From: JAEUHM01 sp964538625 | GTDB taxonomy: Bacteria; Verrucomicrobiota; Verrucomicrobiia; Verrucomicrobiales; Verrucomicrobiaceae | Length of the DNA: 64,000 bases | Direction of reading: 5' to 3' | Assembly: GCA_964538625.1 (NCBI GenBank) | Contig: CAZIGH010000025.1 | Span: 1 to 64,000, forward strand | In this document: positions 58,611 through 64,000 of the stretch, one piece after another | Layout of the letters: the number at the start of each line of letters is the position of its first letter | How positions within the stretch are numbered: position 1 is the first letter of the stretch | The notes under the pieces: generated by a model | Told to the model about the DNA's origin: nothing | Database searches by the model: none | The model's input: the letters and a program-made list of their open reading frames with translations, nothing else | Position numbers and translations under genes: made by a program

Positions 58611-59960
58611 TCACTCCATTTCCACCGCACCTACCCAACCAAAATGCGGTTTGAAACCAAACCCATCCGTAGCGCCGAACTGTCTTAGCAGCTTGTGTTT
58701 ACCGGGGTCGTTCGAGACCACCTCAATCTCATCATACGAAAAACCGACCAGCGGTTTACGCCTTACCGCAAACGCTCCCACAAGCATCCGCAGTTTGCGC
58801 CAGTCAAACCCCATCAATGCGCACGAAAGACTGTCCACCGCCACCGGATTCGTACCTGCCAAGATCACGCCACACGGCTTGGCATCTGGTGCCATGGGGC
58901 CATTCCCCTCACCACCTATGATGCCATCCACTACGGCCAAGTAACGTAGCGGACTTCGGCGCGGACTGCCGCTTCCATCAAAGTAAAAGAGACACTTGTT
59001 CAAGTCCACCACCATGCGCCAGCACGTGTCGTTTCCATACCAGTTACCGCTTCGCACCACCTTTTGAGTATCGCCAAACACCAGCCTGCCCAACTTCTTC
59101 AGCGGAACAAACAAACGGCTGAGCAAGTGGTTTCCAAAAAGCACGCGCTTGATCCTGCCCATGAGCGAATGCTCCAGCTTCGCCTTGAGCGTACCCGCAG
59201 GAAACTGGTCGCCACCCTGCTCCGGCGTTCCCTCCGTATGATGCGGCAGCCAGTTCTTGTTCGCATTGATCCCCACCAGATTCTTTAGTGCGCAAGTCAG
59301 GCCCACTTTCTTGTGACACTTCAACTTGGGAAGGTTGATGAGCACATCCGCATCCATCGGCGTGCGGCAGAGCATGTATTCGTGGGTCTCTCCCCGATGC
59401 TTCTCATTGGTCTCTGCCATGTTGAAACTCGCCCCGTAAAGCTGCCCTAAGCCATGAAAGCCAACGAACTCACTATCCTCATCCAGCTTCGCGTGGGTGG
59501 AACCTTTCGGATCACCCGGCAGCACAGTCTTTCTCACCGTCACACCATCCACCGCGTGCCACTCCTCAGGCCGAAGATCCAAAATGTCGATGCTCACACC
59601 GGGATGCCTGCGCCGACAGCGTTCCAGCATCCCATCCAGGTCGCAGTAGCGTCGCAGCGTAGCGAAGGAGGAGTCCGTCTGAGGCGCATCGCAAATGGTG
59701 ATCGAACCGCTGCCACACAACCTGGGAGCGACCCATTCGATCACCCCCTCAATAACAAACGGATGCGTCACCACATGCACCCACTGATCTGGACCGGGAA
59801 ATCTCTCGTCATGCTCCTTGACCCAGTTCGGCTTCAATACCACGTGATCCCCGGGCTGCACAAAACTTTCGTCCAATCCCAGCATCTCCAAGGCAGCACT
59901 CACCCTACCGATCACCGACTCATCATAGACCGCCTCACCCTGGTGCAATGCCACTTTCAT
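58611..59960 (-). CDS. DUF362 protein
   Basis: The 449-residue product is read from MKVALHQGEAVYDESVIGRV, two bases after the larC stop. VLKPNWVKEHDERFPGPDQW and HVVTHPFVIEGVIEWV give the start of the DUF362 fold. ITICDAPQTDSSFATLRRYC and DVLINLPKLKCHKKVGLTCALKNLVGI give the hallmark KxHKKxG-x-x-C-x-LKN motif. The C-terminal part has no ferredoxin-like Cys cluster. Family members are sometimes iron-sulfur or cofactor-linked, and the activity here is unknown. The arrangement with larC and CapK-like genes suggests a shared pathway. Confidence 0.85.
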   Translation of the reverse strand: MKVALHQGEAVYDESVIGRVSAALEMLGLDESFVQPGDHVVLKPNWVKEHDERFPGPDQWVHVVTHPFVIEGVIEWVAPRLCGSGSITICDAPQTDSSFATLRRYCDLDGMLERCRRRHPGVSIDILDLRPEEWHAVDGVTVRKTVLPGDPKGSTHAKLDEDSEFVGFHGLGQLYGASFNMAETNEKHRGETHEYMLCRTPMDADVLINLPKLKCHKKVGLTCALKNLVGINANKNWLPHHTEGTPEQGGDQFPAGTLKAKLEHSLMGRIKRVLFGNHLLSRLFVPLKKLGRLVFGDTQKVVRSGNWYGNDTCWRMVVDLNKCLFYFDGSGSPRRSPLRYLAVVDGIIGGEGNGPMAPDAKPCGVILAGTNPVAVDSLSCALMGFDWRKLRMLVGAFAVRRKPLVGFSYDEIEVVSNDPGKHKLLRQFGATDGFGFKPHFGWVGAVEME

Positions 59961-59962
59961 GC

Positions 59963-61165
59963 TCAGTGTTTGTGGGAGTGACCGTGTGCCATCTCGTGCA
60001 CGTAGCGAGCAGCAGTCTCGGCCGCCACATAAACCTCCCGCAGCGGCACGTTGGCCGCCCGAGCCAGCCGCCGACAATCTTCAAACTCCGGCGCATACTT
60101 GTGCTGTCCGTTGGGAAGGTGGCCCACCTTGACAAACGTCTTTCCCCAAGGGGTCTCCACCTCTACTCTATCCCGATGCAGCAACGAACGCTGAAGCTCC
60201 TGCTCGCGCACACCCAGTGAACTCGTCTCGGTCAGGATGAGATCTCTCATCACGTCACGGTCCTCCGGTTTGGCTATCACACTAAGAATCACCCCTGCAC
60301 GGTCTTTCTTCATGTGCGTTGGAGTCATCGTCACATCCAAGGCACCGGCTTCGATCAGCCTCTGCATCACATGAGCCTGTTGCTCGGGATTCTGGTCATC
60401 AATGTTGGTTTCCAGCACAGCCACCGTGTCTCGTTCCAAGCCCGCAGTTGCATTTCCCTGCCCGATGAAGACTCGAAGCAGGTTCGGAATGGTCAGGTCC
60501 CAAGTTCCCGCTCCGTAGCCCACCGCATCCAGCCTCATCGCAGGCAGCCCTCCAAAGCGACCGCATAAGTGCTTAACCAGCGCCGCACCAGTAGGTGTCA
60601 CCAGCTCGGCATCCACCATGGCACCATGCACCGGCACGCCCCTCAGAATAGCAACCGTGGCAGGAGCCGGCAACGGAATCTGGCCGTGTGCTCCCTTGAT
60701 AAATCCTCTCCCCATGGGCAGCGGACTGCACTCGAACTGGCTGATGCCGAGCTTCTCCATACCGATCAGCACTCCGCAAATGTCAATGATCGCGTCCTCG
60801 CCACTCACCTCATGAAGGTGGACCTCCTCCACTGGCATACCGTGGATTTTGGCCTCCGCTTCACCTATCACCCGCACCACCTTGAGTGCTTGCTGCCTCA
60901 CCCCGTCACTCAGCGAACTCCCTTGAATCACGCGCTCAATCTCCGGCAGAGGCCGTGCATGAGGCTGCGGACCCACCACCACGTCCACTTTCGTGGCTGC
61001 AAAACCGTTCTTGTCCACCCGTCGCGCTCGCAACTCCCATCCACGGATAGGAAGCTTCGCAAGTTCGTCGCGCAAACCATTCACATCCAGACCGGCGTCA
61101 ATCAGAGCACCGAGGATCATGTCCCCGCTCACGCCGGCGATGCAGTCAAAGTAAAGCGTTTTCAT
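59963..61165 (-). CDS. larC: Nickel-pincer nucleotide cofactor biosynthesis protein LarC
   Basis: The 400-residue protein matches full-length LarC. LYFDCIAGVSGDMILGALID at the start is the characteristic motif. VEEVHLHEVSGEDAIIDICG follows, then RGFIKGAHGQIPLPAPATVA and LVTPTGAALVKHLCGRFG. The C-terminal half has LETNIDDQNPEQQAHVMQRL and VTMTPTHMKKDRAGVILSVI. The last residues (EMAHGHSHKH) are histidine-rich and could store nickel. LarC inserts nickel into the pincer cofactor used by lactate racemase and its relatives. Here it is a single reading frame, without the programmed shift of lactobacilli. larE is not seen. Confidence 0.95.
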   Translation of the reverse strand: MKTLYFDCIAGVSGDMILGALIDAGLDVNGLRDELAKLPIRGWELRARRVDKNGFAATKVDVVVGPQPHARPLPEIERVIQGSSLSDGVRQQALKVVRVIGEAEAKIHGMPVEEVHLHEVSGEDAIIDICGVLIGMEKLGISQFECSPLPMGRGFIKGAHGQIPLPAPATVAILRGVPVHGAMVDAELVTPTGAALVKHLCGRFGGLPAMRLDAVGYGAGTWDLTIPNLLRVFIGQGNATAGLERDTVAVLETNIDDQNPEQQAHVMQRLIEAGALDVTMTPTHMKKDRAGVILSVIAKPEDRDVMRDLILTETSSLGVREQELQRSLLHRDRVEVETPWGKTFVKVGHLPNGQHKYAPEFEDCRRLARAANVPLREVYVAAETAARYVHEMAHGHSHKH

Positions 61166-61190
61166 CTAGTCCCTCCTTCATCCCGACCGT

Positions 61191-62285
61191 TCACGCATTT
61201 GCAACCTCACGGTAGATAGCGCAAAGCCTTATCCAGTGGTTGGCCCATGTAAACTGGGAAGCCCGCCGCTCACCCTTCATTTTCAGAGAATCTCGCAGCC
61301 CAGGTTCCGACATCAGCCTCACACATGCGTCAGCTGCCTCTCCAGCATCATGAGGGTTAAAGTATAGCACCGCATCTCCTCCCACCTCAGGCAGACTTGC
61401 TGCATTGGAGGTTATTACCGGGCAACCCGCAGCCATGGCCTCGAGAATAGGCAGCCCAAATCCCTCAAGCGTGGACGGAAAGATCAACGCGTCGGCTGAA
61501 GCATAAGCTGCGTGAAGAGTTGAATCAGGGACAAGACCCAGTTCACAGAGCATCCCGCCGCTACCCAGAGCTGACTTCACTTCCTCCGCCATCTCACTTG
61601 TCAGTCGTTGCCCTATTCTCAGCAGACACACGTCATACCCACGACGACGAAGTTCACGAACCACCGGAGGAATCACCCGCAGATTCTTTCTCCTCAGAAC
61701 GCTGCCCACCATCAGCAGTTTGATTCCGTTCGCTCTGGGAAACGGGTCTGATTCACTCTCCTTGGTCACCACCGTCAACTCTGCCCCGTTCGGCAAAACG
61801 CAGACACGCTCCGGATCTAGGTCAAACTCCTGCAAAAGAGTCCTCTTCGTGAACTCCGAAACGCAGATGACACGATCCGCACGGCAGACCGCAGAGACGC
61901 GCTTCCGGAAGCGGCGTTGTTGCGCCAGGCTCATGCCATAGGGTTCGATGAGCGGAATCACATCATGCACGGTGACGATTGATCTGGACCCACTAGGCAG
62001 CCAGTCAAGCAAATCCGCAAAGCTGTGATCCAGCACATGATACACATCGGATGCTGCGCGGCTTCGAACCAGAAGCGGATACTCCACAGACCGCTTCCAT
62101 GCCCTGCGAAACCGTCCCAAACCCGGTTGCTCTACGGATTCCAAGGTCAGCGGACACCTGATCTGAAAATCTTCTGGCGGCGCACTGAGAAGTTCTTTCT
62201 CAAGAGCGCTCCAGCACCGGTTCATGCTCACCCAACCCATCGCGGGATGGGTCGGCAGCCAGGTGATGACCTTCGTGCTGCTCAA
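61191..62285 (-). CDS. GT4 family glycosyltransferase
   Basis: The 364-residue protein is read from a TTG at 62285, four bases after the methyltransferase stop, giving the start KVITWLPTHPAMGWVSMNRC. VYHVLDHSFADLLDWLPSGS and RSIVTVHDVIPLIEPYGMSL are the acceptor-domain motifs. The donor domain has MVGSVLRRKNLRVIPPVVRE, YASADALIFPSTLEGFGLPI and LEAMAAGCPVITSNAASLPE, with the E-x7-E pair intact. It would add a sugar to the lipid-linked repeat unit. Confidence 0.9.
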   Translation of the reverse strand: MSSTKVITWLPTHPAMGWVSMNRCWSALEKELLSAPPEDFQIRCPLTLESVEQPGLGRFRRAWKRSVEYPLLVRSRAASDVYHVLDHSFADLLDWLPSGSRSIVTVHDVIPLIEPYGMSLAQQRRFRKRVSAVCRADRVICVSEFTKRTLLQEFDLDPERVCVLPNGAELTVVTKESESDPFPRANGIKLLMVGSVLRRKNLRVIPPVVRELRRRGYDVCLLRIGQRLTSEMAEEVKSALGSGGMLCELGLVPDSTLHAAYASADALIFPSTLEGFGLPILEAMAAGCPVITSNAASLPEVGGDAVLYFNPHDAGEAADACVRLMSEPGLRDSLKMKGERRASQFTWANHWIRLCAIYREVANA

Positions 62286-62288
62286 AAC

Positions 62289-63233
62289 TTAGCGCACCCT
62301 GCGCAGATAGAAGCTGTAACCCTCATCTCGGCGAGGCATGGAGGGGGCCACTCTTGTCATCGCCGCCCTTACCGCTTCCGAGTCCCTGTGCAGGGCAAAC
62401 ACGGGAAGCACGACCTGAAACGCCTCATTATAGGCGAGCCACGCCTCCAGCATGTCCTGCTCGTTCCAAAACCACTTTTGCTCGGTATAAAACTCCAGCG
62501 GCCAAGGATAAGGGAGCACGATGTCATGGACGTGCAGCAGGCAACCGGACGGCAGCCTAGGATACACATGCCGCATCAAATGCTCCACATCACTGCCAGC
62601 CTTGTGGACATGGCTGGAGTCCACAAACAAAATGGCGTTCCCTCCGCAACGAGTCACCATCTCTCCCACATCCACTTTTTGCACCGGTTCATGCCACTGC
62701 TCAAACTGCACCTTTGATGACTTCAGTTCAGTGCCAAGCAACCGGGTGTAAGGATCTATGCTCAACAGTTTTGGGGCATGACCAGTCTCTTCAGCGTTCT
62801 TTTCCAGAGCCGCCAGGGCCACACGCGTGGAGCTTCCCTGGCCCACCTCCACCACGGAGTCGGGCTTGGTATCTCGCAGCAGGCAGTACCAGCTCATCGC
62901 ATCTGCGCCCCTGAAGTAGTAGTTCGTATCGTCGTACCCAAACGATGACGCCGCAGAGGCAAACTCCGGACCGAACGTCTCAAGTCTTGCCACCTGTGCG
63001 TCTTCGAACCTGCCAAGCGAAAGATCGTGGCCAGGGATCACATGCAGACTGGGGTCGTAGTGAGTTTTGAGCTCACGAACATTCGGAATCGGTTCGTAAA
63101 AGTGATCACCCACCACATGCAGGCCAATCCGCTCGAGCAGCCCGAACAAATATCTGCGGGCAACGAAGCGCGGCAGAGCATTTCTCTCGTTCTGTGCCTT
63201 AAAGACGCCGTCCCTGAGTCCCTTAAAATTCAT
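62289..63233 (-). CDS. Class I SAM-dependent methyltransferase
   Basis: The 314-residue protein has SVVEVGQGSSTRVALAALEK (glycine motif with E and SST), LLSIDPYTRLLGTELKSSKV, and ILFVDSSHVHKAGSDVEHLM with LLHVHDIVLPY. This is the Methyltransf_24 type found in polysaccharide loci. It would methylate a sugar hydroxyl or a carrier. The ATG overlaps the larB stop as ATGA, so it is translated with LarB. The N-terminal region (about 1-90) is unrelated to known motifs. Confidence 0.85.
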   Translation of the reverse strand: MNFKGLRDGVFKAQNERNALPRFVARRYLFGLLERIGLHVVGDHFYEPIPNVRELKTHYDPSLHVIPGHDLSLGRFEDAQVARLETFGPEFASAASSFGYDDTNYYFRGADAMSWYCLLRDTKPDSVVEVGQGSSTRVALAALEKNAEETGHAPKLLSIDPYTRLLGTELKSSKVQFEQWHEPVQKVDVGEMVTRCGGNAILFVDSSHVHKAGSDVEHLMRHVYPRLPSGCLLHVHDIVLPYPWPLEFYTEQKWFWNEQDMLEAWLAYNEAFQVVLPVFALHRDSEAVRAAMTRVAPSMPRRDEGYSFYLRRVR

Positions 63234-63886
63234 CCCTTTCGTTCTAGCAAGTTGAGAAGCCGATGCGCCGCCATGGCTGCGCCAAATCCGTTGTCAATAT
63301 TCACCACCGTAAGACCTGCGGCACATGAGTTGAGCATAGCCATCAGAGCAGCGACTCCGCCAAGCCCCGTGCCATAGCCCACGCTCGTGGGCACCGCGAT
63401 GACAGGTTGTGCCACCAGCCCACCGACCACACTGGGCAAAGCCCCCTCCATACCCGCCACTACCAGCACGACATCCGCCGTTTCAACGAAAGTCAGCCGC
63501 TCCATGAGCCTATGAATGCCCGCCACCCCCACATCATAGCAACGTAACACTTGGTGCCCCAGATACTCTCCCGTTTTGGCAGCTTCTTCGGCTACACGCA
63601 CATCTGAAGACCCCGCAGCCACCACAGCGATGCTACGTCCGCTAGTCGGCATAGAGTTCCAAATGAGCGTCTGAGAAACACGGTCCCACACGCACTCCGA
63701 TAGAGCTTCACACACACGAATCGCCTTTGCTTCGTCCACCCTCGTCGCAAAGGCATGTCCACCGAAGTCATGAAGTTGCACCATCGCAGATTCAATCTGC
63801 TCCACCGATTTGCCCTCTCCCATCACCACCTCCGGAAATCCCTGCCGAAGCTGCCTACGCTTATCAATAATCACGTCAGATGTCAT
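63230..63886 (-). CDS. larB: Nickel-pincer nucleotide biosynthesis protein LarB
   Basis: The 218-residue protein is a LarB/NCAIR mutase-like enzyme that carboxylates and hydrolyses nicotinic acid adenine dinucleotide in pincer cofactor synthesis. RQGFPEVVMGEGKSVEQIES at the start is LarB-like. SIAVVAAGSSDVRVAEEAAK and YDVGVAGIHRLMERL carry the substrate-site region. VVAGMEGALPSVVGGLVAQP and VPTSVGYGTGLGGVAALMAM are the signature segments. It overlaps the next gene downstream as ATGA and the last upstream gene by 11 bases. Together with larC this is a two-thirds cofactor set; larE and larA are not in the window. Confidence 0.95.
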   Translation of the reverse strand: MTSDVIIDKRRQLRQGFPEVVMGEGKSVEQIESAMVQLHDFGGHAFATRVDEAKAIRVCEALSECVWDRVSQTLIWNSMPTSGRSIAVVAAGSSDVRVAEEAAKTGEYLGHQVLRCYDVGVAGIHRLMERLTFVETADVVLVVAGMEGALPSVVGGLVAQPVIAVPTSVGYGTGLGGVAALMAMLNSCAAGLTVVNIDNGFGAAMAAHRLLNLLERKG

Positions 63887-64000
63887 GGCTTATGACGACT
63901 GTTCGAAGCACGCCTCCATGATGCCCTTCCCAAGGAACTTCCAGAAGTACCCTCATCTCATTCTTCGGCACAGAGAACGGCGGATGCTCAAGATAAACTC
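63876..64000 (-). CDS. C-terminal end of an unidentified gene, truncated by the window edge
   Basis: In one minus-strand frame the last 41 codons read without a stop (VYLEHPPFSVPKNEMRVLLE, then VPWEGHHGGVLRTVVISHDI). They end with TGA at 63876, inside the larB coding start. The other two frames hit stops quickly. The pattern of a short overlap with larB is like the rest of the cluster, so a real gene is likely. Its function cannot be told from this part. Confidence 0.5.
   Translation of the reverse strand, partial: VYLEHPPFSVPKNEMRVLLEVPWEGHHGGVLRTVVISHDI

Overview
The window reads as a chromosomal piece of a high-GC, Gram-negative-type bacterium of the Verrucomicrobiota/PVC group. The reasons are four S1-type arylsulfatases, a DUF1501 + DUF1549/DUF1553 pair, a 3-keto-disaccharide-hydrolase-like lipoprotein, many secreted proteins of unknown function, an outer-membrane barrel protein, and bidomain oxidoreductase and heparinase genes in a polysaccharide cluster. 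Start codons include GTG and TTG, and neighbouring genes very often overlap by 4 bases (ATGA, GTGA or TTGA). No phage, insertion sequence or CRISPR array was seen. No gene-free stretch exceeds 300 bases.

1-8.5 kb (minus strand): a polysaccharide-degradation operon. In transcription order it holds a sulfatase with an extra C-terminal beta domain, a second sulfatase, an unknown secreted protein, a pyruvyl-transferase-like gene flanked by 55-bp direct repeats, a third sulfatase, an agarase-like TIM-barrel protein and the start of another secreted protein that runs off the window. 8.7-14.7 kb (minus): dynamin-like GTPase, lipoprotein polysaccharide deacetylase, MTA phosphorylase, MurA, a Mini-RNase III-like protein and a Tat-exported Mn superoxide dismutase. 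14.8-16.3 kb (plus): FKBP isomerase with a clear terminator, then a Nudix protein. 16.3-19.6 kb (minus): ABC-2 ATPase, permease and DUF58 protein. 19.7-35.2 kb is mixed: glucose/sorbosone-type dehydrogenase, phosphodiester glycosidase, a divergent membrane-anchored PGRP-like protein with a small zinc ribbon, then a plus-strand run of MGDG-synthase-like glycosyltransferase, HAD phosphatase, DedA, metallophosphoesterase, coiled-coil and membrane proteins. It continues with a bile-acid symporter-type transporter, DUF1015, D-Ala-D-Ala carboxypeptidase, AvtA and a MidA-type methyltransferase.

35.2-48.8 kb: xylose isomerase, an outer-membrane barrel protein whose mRNA leader is complementary to its own terminator loop, a fourth sulfatase, tRNA-Asn, a cysteine-less redoxin-like protein, an SMP-30-type hydrolase with a lipoprotein, two tandem thioredoxin-like proteins, the DUF1501/DUF1549-DUF1553 pair, tRNA-Pro, a YbjN-type protein and a HupE/UreJ-like membrane protein.

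48.8-64 kb (minus): one tightly packed cluster of about 12 genes for a uronate-containing exopolysaccharide or capsule. It holds GDP-mannose/UDP-glucose-type dehydrogenase, two GT4-like glycosyltransferases, an O-antigen ligase/Wzy-type protein with TPRs, a heparinase II/III family protein, a bidomain oxidoreductase, a CapK-like ligase, a DUF362 protein and a methyltransferase. Embedded in it are larC and larB, two of the nickel-pincer nucleotide cofactor genes. That placement suggests a nickel-dependent racemase or epimerase in the polysaccharide pathway and is the most interesting functional lead here. The nucleotide-level leads are the leader/terminator complementarity near 37 kb, the repeat-flanked gene near 3-4 kb, and matching palindromes at the same place in two sulfatase genes.
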